Positions 1 to 10,444 of a DNA stretch of 64,000 bases are shown piece by piece. The notes beneath the pieces were generated by a model, which did not search any database, had not been told where the DNA came from, and was given only the letters and a program-made list of their open reading frames with translations. Within the stretch, counting starts at the first letter, position 1; every line of letters begins with the position of its first letter. The position numbers and the translations under genes were made by a program. Source of the stretch: Chloroflexota bacterium (GTDB taxonomy: Bacteria > Chloroflexota > UBA11872); assembly GCA_022825895.1 (NCBI GenBank), contig JAJDVX010000035.1, forward strand, positions 56,078-120,077. The letters are read 5' to 3'.

Positions 1-834
1 GTACACCTTGTGCACATCCGGTCGGGTCAGAATCATCAGCAGCGCCGCGCCCGCCACCGCCACCGTCGCCGGCTCCCACCCCATCGCGCCGTGAATCAGG
101 AATCCGAAAATCGTCAGCCCCAGCACGCCCAGCCCGATGTACATGCCGCGCCGATCGGTAATGGCGTCGGCGGGATCCAGCGTCGCCAGCGCGGCCGCGC
201 GCTCGGGGTCCGTCACCACCTGCGACCGGAACATCCAACGCATCACAATCAGCAGAAACACCAGCGAGATCACGGCCGGCGGCGTCATGTGCGCCGCAAA
301 CACGGCGAAGTCCAGGTCGCCCGCGCTGGCAATCAGGATGTTCGGCGGGTCGCCGATCAGCGTGGCGGCGCCCCCCACGTTCGACGCCAGGATTTCCGCG
401 ATAAAAAACGGCACCGGGTTCAGACCCAGCCGCGACGCCACGAAGATGGTGATCGGCGCGATCAGTATGACCGTGGTCACGTTGTCCAGGAACGCCGACA
501 GCACCGCCGTGATCAGCGACAGCGCCAGCATCAGCCGCACCCCGTCGCCGCCCGTCCAGCGCGCCGCCAGGATCGCCAGCGCCTGGAACGCCCCGGTATG
601 CCGCACGATCCCCGCCAGCACCATCATCCCCACCAGCAGCAGGATCACGTTCAGGTCGATGTGCTCGAACGCGTGGTGCTGATCAATGATCCCGACCAGG
701 ATCATCAGCGCGCCGCCACCCAGCGCCACCGCCGACTTCGGCACCTTGTCACTCGCGATAAGCGCGTAGGCGACAACAAAAATGACAATCCCGGCCACGA
801 TCAGGCCGGTTCCGGCAGCTTCGTGCTCGCTCAT
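1..834 (-). CDS. ArsB/NhaD-superfamily (SLC13-like) anion permease, C-terminus outside window
   Basis: An uninterrupted leftward frame of 278 codons starts at ATG 834 and runs off the window edge, so the C-terminal part is missing. The protein begins MSEHEAAGTG and is a chain of hydrophobic helices. It has the two hallmarks of the ArsB/P-protein/citrate-permease superfamily: FLDNVTTVILIAPIT, and further on NVGGAATLIGDPPNILI. These are the re-entrant substrate and ion loops of this fold. By family it is an inner-membrane anion or Na+/H+ transporter. The substrate (arsenite, citrate, other anions) cannot be told from the sequence, and no ars genes lie beside it. Confidence 0.85.
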   Translation of the reverse strand, partial: MSEHEAAGTGLIVAGIVIFVVAYALIASDKVPKSAVALGGGALMILVGIIDQHHAFEHIDLNVILLLVGMMVLAGIVRHTGAFQALAILAARWTGGDGVRLMLALSLITAVLSAFLDNVTTVILIAPITIFVASRLGLNPVPFFIAEILASNVGGAATLIGDPPNILIASAGDLDFAVFAAHMTPPAVISLVFLLIVMRWMFRSQVVTDPERAAALATLDPADAITDRRGMYIGLGVLGLTIFGFLIHGAMGWEPATVAVAGAALLMILTRPDVHKVY

Positions 835-979
835 TGGTTCATTTCTCTGAGGCCCGTGGGGACCGGATACCTAACGCGGGCAACGGCGGTGTCAGGGAAT
901 CCTGACGGCCCGCCGCGGCGACATGGTACGGCACGAATCAGGCTGGATGACCGCGACCCGGTCGTGATTCCGGGGTAGC

Positions 980-1738
980 TCAAGCCACCTCATTAGCAGC
1001 TTTGACGGCCGCCTCCGCCGCTCCCCGCAGGGTCCGCAGCGCGGTTCCCAGATCTCGCCTGAATTGCCTGATCGCCCGGAGTTCCACCGGCCAGCGCGCC
1101 AGCCCCAGGATCTCCGGCCACAAGCGCCCGCCCTGGGCGGCCCCCAGCGCCGCCACGCTATGCGGGATGTCCTGCCCGAGCGGGTCCAGCACCACGCGCA
1201 ACCCCACCGCCGGCACTCCCGCGCGATGGGCTGCCGCCAGCAGCGCGTGCGTTTCCATATCGACCCCAATGAATCCGGCCTCGCCGAGCCGGCGTTTCTC
1301 ATCCTGACGCGACAGCGCGTCCACCGCTGCGAGCGGGCCCACGCGAACCGGCGTGCCACCATCCTGCAAGCTCTCGGCCAGAGCCTCCACCATGCGCGCG
1401 TTCGCGGGCGTTGGATAGGCAAACAAGGGCCCTGCGCCGCTCGCTACCAGCACGTCGCCGGCCGATTGGCCAGCCTGAGTTCCACCCGCGACGCCGACGA
1501 TCAGGAGCTTGTCAATCCGCTTGGATTCCAGCACGCGTTCCAGGGTGGCCAAAGACCGACGCGCGCCTTGCCCCGTCACGATCCCAACGGCTTCGACGTC
1601 GCCGAATCCGAAGATTCGCGCACCGCCGATTTCCGGGACGGACAAGCCTGCAACGGCGTCGCCAACAAACGCCGTCAACTCGGCCCGGGTCGGCGCCAGG
1701 ATCCCCAGCACCGCCGTCTCGTTCTCAGTCGAACGCAC
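980..1738 (-). CDS. Nucleoside phosphorylase-like protein (PNP_UDP_1 / MTAN fold)
   Basis: 252 residues from a GTG start. The central part reads LLIVGVAGGTQAG, matching the phosphate/ribose-binding glycine segment of the PNP/MTAN fold. The later segment GVDMETHALLAAAHRAGVP corresponds to the purine-nucleoside-phosphorylase signature with the ribose-binding Met-Glu pair, and is followed by LRVVLDPLGQDIP. The same arrangement occurs in HpnG, the hopanoid-associated phosphorylase that releases adenine from adenosylhopane. No other hopanoid gene is in view, so substrate assignment stops at nucleoside or nucleoside-like. The gene ends about 145 bp from the permease start and lies 10 bp downstream of the next leftward gene. 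Confidence 0.7.
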   Translation of the reverse strand: MRSTENETAVLGILAPTRAELTAFVGDAVAGLSVPEIGGARIFGFGDVEAVGIVTGQGARRSLATLERVLESKRIDKLLIVGVAGGTQAGQSAGDVLVASGAGPLFAYPTPANARMVEALAESLQDGGTPVRVGPLAAVDALSRQDEKRRLGEAGFIGVDMETHALLAAAHRAGVPAVGLRVVLDPLGQDIPHSVAALGAAQGGRLWPEILGLARWPVELRAIRQFRRDLGTALRTLRGAAEAAVKAANEVA

Positions 1739-1747
1739 CGAACCCGA

Positions 1748-2512
1748 TCAATCCGCCACGAAGAATGTGTGCCGCGCGGGTTGGGCAACGACGTCCTGAT
1801 AGTCCTCCACCTGGCCCACCGGTTCACCGTCCACCAGATAGGGCGTCGGCCCTCGACGCACGAACTCGGCCCGGTCGAATCGGTTGAACACCGTATGCGC
1901 CAGCCGCAGCCAGCACATCGGATCTGCCTCCGCTGAGTCCAGGTCGGCCCAGAGCATTGGTCCGGTGTCCATCTGGAACAGTACGCGCTCCGGGTGATAA
2001 TTGAACGTCTTGACCGGGTATTCCAGGACGGCGCGCCGCGTTCCCGCCTCGTTCCGAATCTCGGTCTGTATCACCACCGGGTCCAGTGATTCCGCAGCCG
2101 CCACCAAGGCTTCGTTGTCGTTCGCGCGACTTGGATTCGGCAGCGGTGTTAGTGCGTAATCGAGCTCGAGGTAGCGCTCGTCGATCGGAACGGGCTGCGG
2201 CCTCGGATCGGGATCGGCGAGGTCGCGACTGAAGCGCAGCGCCCGATCCCGGCCCTGCGCCCACGCGAGCCGGTATTCGCCGCCCGGCTGCTGGATGCAC
2301 GAGTCCTCCCGATACATCCACTCCGTGCGGCATGGCGCGATCAGGTAAAACTCCTCGTCCGCGCCAGTCGCGGAGTCGATCACCCGCGCACGGGCGTCCA
2401 ATTGGATGCGTACGCTGTTGCCATAGGGCATGTGTCCCGGCGTACGCACATCCGAGGTCGTCGGCGCGGTTGTCCAGCGGAGGTAGGAACGGCTGTAATC
2501 CAGTGGGTGCAT
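1748..2512 (-). CDS. Conserved hypothetical protein, soluble
   Basis: About 254 residues from the ATG at 2512, beginning MHPLDYSRSYLRW. A GGGAG ribosome-binding site sits just upstream. The frame stays open to 2581, but the extra 23 residues are Arg-rich and unlikely to be translated. There is no signal peptide or membrane segment. The protein is rich in Trp, Tyr and Asp, with a predicted beta-rich character (SVRIQLDARARVID, EFYLIAPCRTEWMY). No family is recognised. It is 10 bp upstream of the phosphorylase-like gene on the same strand and may be co-transcribed with it. Confidence 0.6.
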   Translation of the reverse strand: MHPLDYSRSYLRWTTAPTTSDVRTPGHMPYGNSVRIQLDARARVIDSATGADEEFYLIAPCRTEWMYREDSCIQQPGGEYRLAWAQGRDRALRFSRDLADPDPRPQPVPIDERYLELDYALTPLPNPSRANDNEALVAAAESLDPVVIQTEIRNEAGTRRAVLEYPVKTFNYHPERVLFQMDTGPMLWADLDSAEADPMCWLRLAHTVFNRFDRAEFVRRGPTPYLVDGEPVGQVEDYQDVVAQPARHTFFVAD

Positions 2513-2633
2513 GGCTACTCCCGGGCGTACATCGCGGCGCCTGCTGCGTGCGCCCTCCGCTCGTGAATCATGGAAGCGCACGCAGCCGGCGGCCGAGGGT
2601 CAGTCCTCCAAGTATGGAAGTCAGGCGCTGGTG

Positions 2634-3020
2634 CTAGCCGGACTCTTTCGGCATGGCCTGCAGCGTTGCTTCCACGTCCACGCTGCACGAGCCCCGGCTA
2701 TACGTTCCATCGAAGTGCTCACACTGCCAGCCGGCTTGTGGGGTTCCGGCGAGGTTGCACACCTCCATCAGACCCGGCGACCCGGTGCGCGGCATCACCA
2801 CCGGCATTCCCACGTACTGGCCGCCAAAAAAGTCGCACGAGGCCCTGAGCTCGGTCGCATTCGGAACTCTTGAGCTATACCGGTTCACCTCATTCGCGTG
2901 TTCCGCATTTTCAATCTGGAACCGAATGCCGATCACAATCAGCGCGACGAGCCCGACAACGACAGCGACGCTGAAGATGCGCAGCCCGTTGCGAATCAGA
3001 AAAGGTTCTCGTTCAATCAT
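2634..3020 (-). CDS. Small single-pass membrane protein, unknown function
   Basis: 128 residues from ATG 3020 (MIEREPFLIRNGLRIF). A longer start at 3095 is possible but gives an unconvincing N-terminus. Residues about 13-35 form one transmembrane helix (SVAVVVGLVALIVIGI). The exported part has four cysteines (SCDFFGG, EVCNLAG, QCEHFDG, GSCSVD) that could form two disulfides. That layout suggests an anchored extracytoplasmic domain. Family not recognised. It lies downstream of the DUF3105 gene on the same strand. Confidence 0.55.
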   Translation of the reverse strand: MIEREPFLIRNGLRIFSVAVVVGLVALIVIGIRFQIENAEHANEVNRYSSRVPNATELRASCDFFGGQYVGMPVVMPRTGSPGLMEVCNLAGTPQAGWQCEHFDGTYSRGSCSVDVEATLQAMPKESG

Positions 3021-3113
3021 CCCGGAGTGCTCCGAACGCGTCTGTGTCGGCGGCCGTTCGGTCCACCTTAGGCCATAGTCGCCGGCTGCTTCCAATCAAT
3101 TGTCGAGTGTGCA

Positions 3114-3734
3114 TCACGGCGCGCGCTCCGGACCGCGGTCCAGGAACTCCCGATAGAAGCGCTCGATCCGTCCGGCGTCGAACTCGTCGAACGGCTCCTG
3201 CCAGTTCCACGCGATCAACATGAACCGCGAGCCGAAGTCGCCCTCGTACGGCGTGGCCAGCAGCTTGACCTCGCCGAAGGCGCCATCCGGCAGCGACGCA
3301 TAGACCTGGCCGATGTCGGCTCTGACCTGTTCGCAGTCGTCCGCACAGGTGTAGAGCAGCACGATCGCCCCGTGCTCCAGGTTGTGGACCCAGTACCCGG
3401 GATTCACCGGCTCTTCGAAGACGCCATAACGCGACCACACGGGATAGTGGTCGCCTGAAGCCGGTGGGTCGGCTTCGTGCTCGACCACGCTGCTTTCAGC
3501 GACATGCTGCCGGCCTTCGTTTTCGATTCGTATGCGTTCAGCAACACCCGTATCAGGCCCGCGACCCAGAGCGATTACCAGGACGGCCAGCGCCGCCACC
3601 ACGCCGGCTCCAAGGAGCGTGAAACCGGCCAGCCGCAAACGCCGCATCGTGCGTGCGGCGCGCTGGCGCTCCTCCCGCGCGGCGCGGCGGCGCGCGCGGC
3701 GAGCCTCGGCGGCCGTAGGTTGCGTTGAACTCAT
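3114..3734 (-). CDS. DUF3105 family membrane-anchored protein
   Basis: 206 residues from ATG 3734 (MSSTQPTAAEARRARRR). A strongly basic cytoplasmic N-terminus precedes one transmembrane helix at about residues 37-58. The outside domain carries the DUF3105 signature: PPASGDHYP early on, then WVHNLEHGAIVLLYTC. The conserved His-Asn-Leu-Glu-His is typical of the family and may bind a metal. The function of DUF3105 is not known. The domain is common in Actinobacteria and Chloroflexota. It diverges from gnd, whose start is 84 bp away. Confidence 0.8.
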   Translation of the reverse strand: MSSTQPTAAEARRARRRAAREERQRAARTMRRLRLAGFTLLGAGVVAALAVLVIALGRGPDTGVAERIRIENEGRQHVAESSVVEHEADPPASGDHYPVWSRYGVFEEPVNPGYWVHNLEHGAIVLLYTCADDCEQVRADIGQVYASLPDGAFGEVKLLATPYEGDFGSRFMLIAWNWQEPFDEFDAGRIERFYREFLDRGPERAP

Positions 3735-3817
3735 GGTGTTCAGACCAATCTTGCCAAAGTCATCGCGACGCCGGGGCAATGCGCCAAAATAGACCACCGC
3801 TTTCTTCGGAGCCTGCC

Positions 3818-5254
<1,437 letters not shown>

Positions 5255-5268
5255 ACCCGAGGACTTGC

Positions 5269-5775
5269 CTAACGCCGCTGCGCGACATGCCGCCGCAACA
5301 GCGGCAGGATCGCCTGCTGCTGCGCATTGTTGAGATAAAGCGACACGTCGCCTCGTTCCGAGGACCGCAGTTGCACCACGCCCCCGGCGCGCCGATACGC
5401 CCCAAAGCTGTCCCAGGTCCAGAACCGACCCGTGTGCAGGCCAACCCCGCGGTCCGTGAAGGTGTAGCTCACCGGAAACAGCAGCCAGCCCGCCACCAGC
5501 AGCAGTGACACCACGTCCGCGCCCTCGGTTGTCCAAGTTCCCGGCACCAGCCGTACGCCCAGGAATATGCCCAGGATCAGCAGCAGGTACCACCGGTACA
5601 GCAGGATTCGCGCGCGGAACGAGGTCCGTAGCTGCATCAATTCCTGCCCCGGCCGTGGCCGCGCCCAGGGGTTGATGGCCGCACTCACCATCGCCCCATA
5701 CGCCAGCGCGGCCAGCGCCACACTCACAAACCGAGACAGGTCAGACGCGTCCACGAATTGGGCCCTCACGTCCAC
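5269..5775 (-). CDS. Membrane protein with C-terminal PH-like domain, unknown
   Basis: 168 residues from a GTG start at 5775; an in-frame GTG six bases further in is equally possible. There are three probable membrane segments: residues about 12-34, 58-75 (LLLILGIFLGVRLVPG) and 83-103. They are followed by a short soluble part (FTDRGVGLHTGRFWTWDSF, VVQLRSSERGDVSLYL). This resembles the small bacterial membrane proteins with an intracellular PH-like strand domain (DUF5673-type). That likeness is by pattern only. It is a single gene with no operon partner. Confidence 0.55.
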   Translation of the reverse strand: MDVRAQFVDASDLSRFVSVALAALAYGAMVSAAINPWARPRPGQELMQLRTSFRARILLYRWYLLLILGIFLGVRLVPGTWTTEGADVVSLLLVAGWLLFPVSYTFTDRGVGLHTGRFWTWDSFGAYRRAGGVVQLRSSERGDVSLYLNNAQQQAILPLLRRHVAQRR

Positions 5776-5924
5776 AGGCAGCCGCTCGTGATGCTATCAG
5801 GACGGTTGAACGCCTCAAGCTGCCAGACAGTTGCGCATATTGCCTGGAATACACGCGTCGCCGTACGTTGAGGCCCCTGTCTTATACTCGCGAACCAGGT
5901 GAATTACTTGATGTCGCAACCCTG

Positions 5925-6677
5925 ATGGCCGGCCATTCCAAGTGGGCGCAGATCAAGCGTCAGAAGGCCGTGACCGATGCTAAGCGCGGCCAGCTCTTCA
6001 CCAAGCTGGGGCGCGATCTCACCATTGCCGCCCAGCAGGGCGGCGCGGACCCAGCCGGCAACTTCCGTCTCGAACAGGCCATCGCCAAGGCCAAGGCCGC
6101 CAACATGCCCAAGCACAACATCGCGCGTGCCATTGAGCGGGGTGTCGGCGGTGGCTCGGACGGCGGACAACTCGAAGAACTGCTCTATGAGGGTTACGCC
6201 GTGGACGGGGCCGGATTGCTGATTGAGGTCGTGACCGACAACCGCAACCGCTCCGTCGCCGAAGTTCGCAACGCGCTCAACCGGTTGGGTGGCACGCTGG
6301 CCGCCAGCGGTGCGGTCGCCTGGCAATTTGAGACGCGCGGGGCCATCGAAATCCGGCTCGACGGCCATGACCCCGAAGACCTCGAACTTGCCGCGATCGA
6401 CCTCGGCGCTATCGATGTGGAACATACCGACGACTCGGTCTTCGTCTACACCGACGCAACCGACTTGGCGCGGGTCAAGACCGAACTGGCCGCTGAAGGC
6501 GCCGAAATCACCTCGGCCGAACTCACCAAGTCGCCCACGACGCCGATGACGCTGGCGGATGATCGCGCCGCCCGGGTGCTGGCCATGATCGATTCCATCG
6601 AGGATCTGGACGACGTCCGCCGTGTCCACACCAACCTGGAACTCAGCGATTCGCTGCTCGAGCGAGTCGGTGCCTGA
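5925..6677 (+). CDS. yebC: YebC/TACO1-family transcriptional regulator / translation factor
   Basis: 250 residues from ATG 5925, where the protein begins with the invariant MAGHSKWAQIKRQKA. The three YebC domains follow, including FTKLGRDLTIAAQQGG, ARAIERGVGG and the core EGYAVDGAGLLIEVVTDNRNR. Family members either regulate transcription or help ribosomes through proline stretches. The cytosolic gene is a frequent neighbour of ruvCAB, as here, 98 bp ahead of ruvC. Confidence 0.95.
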   Translation: MAGHSKWAQIKRQKAVTDAKRGQLFTKLGRDLTIAAQQGGADPAGNFRLEQAIAKAKAANMPKHNIARAIERGVGGGSDGGQLEELLYEGYAVDGAGLLIEVVTDNRNRSVAEVRNALNRLGGTLAASGAVAWQFETRGAIEIRLDGHDPEDLELAAIDLGAIDVEHTDDSVFVYTDATDLARVKTELAAEGAEITSAELTKSPTTPMTLADDRAARVLAMIDSIEDLDDVRRVHTNLELSDSLLERVGA

Positions 6678-6775
6678 GCCCGGCCGGTTGACCTCCCCCG
6701 TATCGCAACCAGACCAAGGCCAAGGACTCGATTGCCGGGCGGCTTTGCGGCTGGCCCGGCTCGAGGACGCAGCAC

Positions 6776-7276
6776 GTGTTGACGCTCGGCATTGATCCGG
6801 GGACGGCCCGTTTCGGGTTCGGACTGGTCGAAGGCGACCGCAATACGCACCACGTATCCCACGGCTGTCTCACCACGCCGGCGGGCCAGCCGCTGGGCAC
6901 TCGCCTCGCGCGGATTCGCGACGGATTACAGCGGCTCTTCGAGCGGCATGCGGTCACCGATATCGCCATCGAGCGTCTCGGCTATGCCCGTCGTCTCACC
7001 TCCGCCGTCGACGTTTCGCACTCCATCGCCGTCGCCCACCTGGTGGCCGCGGATCACGGTGTGCCGGTCGAGGAGTACGCCCCGCCTGAGATCAAGCTCG
7101 CCGTCACCGGCTATGGCGGCGCGGACAAGGACAGCGTGCAGGAAATGGTCCGCCGCTTCCTCGACCTGGAGCATCCGCCCCGACCCGACCACGCGTCCGA
7201 TGCCCTGGCGGTCGCGATCTGCCATGTCAATTCCTACGAGTCTCGAGCACTGGAACGCAAGGTCGGCGTCAGGTGA
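6776..7276 (+). CDS. ruvC: Crossover junction endodeoxyribonuclease RuvC
   Basis: 166 residues from a GTG start, preceded by GAGG. RuvC resolves Holliday junctions made by RuvAB. The acidic catalytic set of the RNase H-like fold is visible: Asp7 in GIDPGT, Glu66 in AIERL, and Asp138/Asp142 in PDHASDALAVA. The loop after Glu66 (GYARRLTSA) departs from the common FFGKN-type sequence but keeps the basic character. The stop overlaps the ruvA start (GTGA), so the two are translationally coupled. Confidence 0.93.
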   Translation: MLTLGIDPGTARFGFGLVEGDRNTHHVSHGCLTTPAGQPLGTRLARIRDGLQRLFERHAVTDIAIERLGYARRLTSAVDVSHSIAVAHLVAADHGVPVEEYAPPEIKLAVTGYGGADKDSVQEMVRRFLDLEHPPRPDHASDALAVAICHVNSYESRALERKVGVR

Positions 7277-7863
7277 TCGCGGAGCTTCGCGGCGAGGTGA
7301 TCGACCGGCGCGAGGACAGCTTGGTGGTGCTTGCTGACGGCACCGGCATTGGCCTCGAAGTCATGGTCCCGGATCGAGCGCTGGCCGACGGCGAGTCACA
7401 TGTCCGTCTCTTCACCTCGCTCCATGTCGCCACCGACGGCCCCATGCTCGCCGGCTTTGGGACCCCGGAAGAACTCCGCGTCTTCAAGGCGCTTCTGAAT
7501 GTGAACGGCGTCGGGCCCCGCATGGCCGTTCGCGTGCTCTCCACCCATCCCGCCAGTCGCATATACGAGGCCCTGGACCAGGAAGACCCCAAGCCATTTC
7601 AGGCGGTCTCCGGCATCGGCGCGCGAACCGCCAACCGGATCATTCTGGAGCTCCGCGGCAAGCTCGTCCCCGAAGACAAGACTCCCGCTGAGACTGCCGA
7701 CGACGAGAACACCCGCGAAGTCCTGGAGGCCCTGCTCGGTCTTGGCTACACCCGAACCGAGGCCACCATCGCCCTCAACCAGACCATCGGCGAGCCACTG
7801 TCGGTCGAAGCTCGCATCGCCGCCGCCTTGCGTGATCTCGGTGGCCGGGGCCGGACGGCGTGA
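7273..7863 (+). CDS. ruvA: Holliday junction branch migration protein RuvA
   Basis: 196 residues from GTG 7273, overlapping ruvC by four bases. RuvA binds four-way junctions as a tetramer and loads the RuvB motor. It has an N-terminal OB fold ([12 protein letters not shown]), two helix-hairpin-helix motifs ([16 protein letters not shown] and [17 protein letters not shown]), an acidic linker, and a C-terminal RuvB-binding three-helix domain ([14 protein letters not shown]). Length and domain order are normal. Confidence 0.95.
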   Translation: MIAELRGEVIDRREDSLVVLADGTGIGLEVMVPDRALADGESHVRLFTSLHVATDGPMLAGFGTPEELRVFKALLNVNGVGPRMAVRVLSTHPASRIYEALDQEDPKPFQAVSGIGARTANRIILELRGKLVPEDKTPAETADDENTREVLEALLGLGYTRTEATIALNQTIGEPLSVEARIAAALRDLGGRGRTA

Positions 7864-8894
7864 ACGAGCGCGTCGTCGCCGTCGAGTCCGGCGCCGGCGA
7901 CCAGCGCCTGGACCGCGCCCTCCGTCCCCGCGACCTGTCCGACGACGAGTTCATCGGCCAGGAGGGTGTCAAGCGCGCGCTTCGCCTCATGATCCAGGCG
8001 GCCACGCAGCGCGAAGAACCCGTAGACCATATTCTCCTCGGCGGACCGCCCGGCCTCGGCAAGACCACGCTGGCCCACATCGTGGCCAACGAGATGGGCG
8101 GGCGCCTCCGCGTCACCTCCGGCCCAGCGCTCGAACGGCCCGGCGACCTCGCCTCCACCCTCAGCAGTCTCGATGCGGCCGAAGTCCTCTTCATCGATGA
8201 AATCCACCGCCTCGGCAAGACCGTTGAGGAGATTCTCTATCCGGCCATGGAAGACTTCGCCCTCGATATCGTGGTTGGCGCCGGCAAGGCTTCCGCCCGG
8301 ACCTACCGGCTTTCCCTGCCCCACTTCACCGTCATCGGGGCCACCACCAGCGCCGGTTCTCTCACCTCCGCCCTTCGCGACCGCTTTGGGGCGGTCCACC
8401 GCCTCGAGTTTTACAGCGCCGAGGAGTGTGCCCGCATCGTCCTGCGCTCGGCCGACATTCTCGGCGTCGCCATCACCGACGCCGGTGCCCTTGCCATTGC
8501 CCGGCGCTCCCGCGGCACCGCCCGCGTCTGCAACCGGTTGCTCCGCCGCGTCCGAGACTTCGCCCAGGTCGAGGCGGACGGCGTCATCACCGACACCGTG
8601 GCCGCCCGGGCCCTCGCCGAACTCGACGTTGACAACCAGGGTCTCGACGCCATGGACCGTCGCATCCTCACAACGCTCATGGACTCGTTCAACGGCGGTC
8701 CCGCCGGTCTCCAGGCCCTCGCGGCCACCCTTGCCGAAGACGTCCCGACGCTCGAGTCGTACTACGAACCCTTCCTTCTCCAGGCCGGCTTCATCGCCCG
8801 CACGCCGCGCGGCCGGGTGGTGACCCGGCTCGCATACGAGCACCTCAATCGCGAACCGCCCCGCGCCGCGCCTGAACAGGCCGCGCTTCTCTGA
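7860..8894 (+). CDS. ruvB: Holliday junction branch migration ATPase RuvB
   Basis: 344 residues, GTG start at 7860 overlapping ruvA by four bases. Hexameric AAA+ motor for branch migration. Walker A is [10 protein letters not shown] at residues 61-70 and Walker B is LFIDEIHRL. The sensor 1 region is [18 protein letters not shown], where the usual Arg-Ala after GATT is Ser-Ala. The sensor 2 region [18 protein letters not shown] and a C-terminal winged helix ([12 protein letters not shown]) follow. The third gene of a compact resolvasome operon. Confidence 0.95.
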   Translation: MNERVVAVESGAGDQRLDRALRPRDLSDDEFIGQEGVKRALRLMIQAATQREEPVDHILLGGPPGLGKTTLAHIVANEMGGRLRVTSGPALERPGDLASTLSSLDAAEVLFIDEIHRLGKTVEEILYPAMEDFALDIVVGAGKASARTYRLSLPHFTVIGATTSAGSLTSALRDRFGAVHRLEFYSAEECARIVLRSADILGVAITDAGALAIARRSRGTARVCNRLLRRVRDFAQVEADGVITDTVAARALAELDVDNQGLDAMDRRILTTLMDSFNGGPAGLQALAATLAEDVPTLESYYEPFLLQAGFIARTPRGRVVTRLAYEHLNREPPRAAPEQAALL

Positions 8895-8895
8895 C

Positions 8896-9192
8896 GTGGA
8901 GTCCGAATCTCAAGGCGCCCAGCGCCTTCACGCGACCGTCCGTGGCCGCGTGCAGGGCGTCGGCTTCCGCTTTTTCGTCGTCCGTGCCGGTCGCCGGCTC
9001 GGACTGCGCGGCCAGGTGAGGAACTTACCGGACGGCCGGCGCGTGGAGGTGATCGCGCAAGGTCCGCGCCCGGCGCTGGATGGGCTCGTCCGCGAGTTGC
9101 GGACCGGGCCGCCCCTGGCCAGCGTCGAATCCGTTAGCCTATGGTGGTCGACACCTGCTGGCGATCTGCCGGCATTCGCCATTCGTGCCTAG
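8896..9192 (+). CDS. acyP: Acylphosphatase
   Basis: 98 residues from GTG 8896, two bases after the ruvB stop. Small alpha/beta enzyme that hydrolyses acyl phosphates. The phosphate-binding loop with catalytic Arg is GRVQGVGFRFFV and the catalytic Asn lies in GLRGQVRNLPDGRRVEV. Position and spacing make it the last member of the ruv operon; such co-location is common but has no clear functional reason. Confidence 0.92.
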   Translation: MESESQGAQRLHATVRGRVQGVGFRFFVVRAGRRLGLRGQVRNLPDGRRVEVIAQGPRPALDGLVRELRTGPPLASVESVSLWWSTPAGDLPAFAIRA

Positions 9193-9202
9193 GTGCCCGG
9201 TG

Positions 9203-10444
9203 ATGCAACACTTCCCGGATTCGCCAGCGCATACCCATGCAGCGGCTGTTCCGGCACGTCAGCGCTACCGCGGGATGCAGGCGTTCGCCTGGGTGTCACT
9301 GTTCGTTGCTGTCGGTCTGCTGGTCGCGGCCATAGTTTTCCTGCCGCGCGCGGTCGCGGCCTTGTTCAGCGGCGTCAGCGAATCTCAGCCGACATCCGTG
9401 ACGGTCCTTGAAGGCACCGTGTTGGTCCAGCCGCCGGCCACCGCCACCTGGCAGGGCGTGGGCGCGCGGGCCGATCTGGACCAGGGCGCCCGTCTCCGCA
9501 CCGATGACCGCGCGCGCGCCTTCTTGCGCACGCGCGAGGGCTCAACCGTTCTTCTGTACAACGACACCGAACTTGCCGTGCAGCGCATGCAATTCGGACG
9601 CTTCAATCCTGCCCTGCAGGACACCGTGTTCCGATTGTTCCAGGGGCGCGTTCAGATTGGGGTGGCTCGGCACCCCTTGGCAGCTGAACGGCGAATCACC
9701 GTGCTCGCCGACGAGAGTCGTCTGGACCTTGGCGAAGGCACCTACCGAATTGAAATGGAGCCTGACGGCGCCGTGCACGTGAGTACCCGCCAGGGAGTTG
9801 GTGTGGTCTGGTTGGGCAGTCGTGCCCTTGAGGTGACCGCCGGTCGACGGTTGGTTTTGACGCCGGACGGCGACATTCTCGGCCCGCTTCCGCTGGAACG
9901 CGACCTTCTCAGCGATCCGCTGCTCGAGCGCCTGGCCGGCGGCTCCGCCTGGAGCACGTTTGTGGTTACGGAAGCTGGTACGGCCGGCACCGTGCTCCCC
10001 GAGACCGACGGCGTGTGGTTTGAGCGCCAGACGCCTGACGGAAACACGGACCGCCACGGCGAGAGCGGCATCGCGCAGGATATCGACCGGGAGGTGCGCG
10101 ACTATGTGAATCTGAGGCTTCGGTCTGACGTTCGAATCGAGCATCAGACACTGTCCGGCGGCGGCACGGCGGGTACCGAATACCCGCTGATGATTCGCCT
10201 TACCTATCTCGACGTCGAAGGACGCGAGCAGATTTGGACGACCGGCTTCTACTACCAGAACAACGCCGGACTTAGCGTCAAGCTCGGTCACCCAATCCCC
10301 GTCGCCGAGTGGATCACGTTCGACAACCCCACCTTGCTCCAGGAAATCCGCCCGGCGCCGGTTCGACTGCGTCGGATTGAAGTCCTGGGCAGCGGCTGGG
10401 AGTACCGATCCGCCGTGCGCCGCGTGGAGCTCACCGGCTATTAG
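9203..10444 (+). CDS. FecR-like domain membrane-anchored protein
   Basis: 413 residues from ATG 9203; a GTG directly before it is an alternative. A short polar N-terminus is followed by one transmembrane helix at about residues 29-52 (FAWVSLFVAVGLLVAAIVFL). The outside part has a FecR-type beta fold (VTVLEGTVLVQPP, GARLRTDDRARAFLRTREGS, RLFQGRVQIGV, VTAGRRLVLTPDG). The C-terminal 150 residues are a separate, probably carbohydrate- or ligand-binding beta domain (VNLRLRSDVRIEHQTLSGGG, YPLMIRLTYLD, FYYQNN). There is no ECF sigma factor or TonB receptor nearby, so classical FecR signalling is unlikely. Role unknown. Confidence 0.7.
   Translation: MQHFPDSPAHTHAAAVPARQRYRGMQAFAWVSLFVAVGLLVAAIVFLPRAVAALFSGVSESQPTSVTVLEGTVLVQPPATATWQGVGARADLDQGARLRTDDRARAFLRTREGSTVLLYNDTELAVQRMQFGRFNPALQDTVFRLFQGRVQIGVARHPLAAERRITVLADESRLDLGEGTYRIEMEPDGAVHVSTRQGVGVVWLGSRALEVTAGRRLVLTPDGDILGPLPLERDLLSDPLLERLAGGSAWSTFVVTEAGTAGTVLPETDGVWFERQTPDGNTDRHGESGIAQDIDREVRDYVNLRLRSDVRIEHQTLSGGGTAGTEYPLMIRLTYLDVEGREQIWTTGFYYQNNAGLSVKLGHPIPVAEWITFDNPTLLQEIRPAPVRLRRIEVLGSGWEYRSAVRRVELTGY

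Noticed and set aside
10..978. Long rightward open frame rich in His, Arg and Gln
   Set aside because: Antisense shadow of the leftward permease; composition is unlike a protein and the other strand has clear family motifs.
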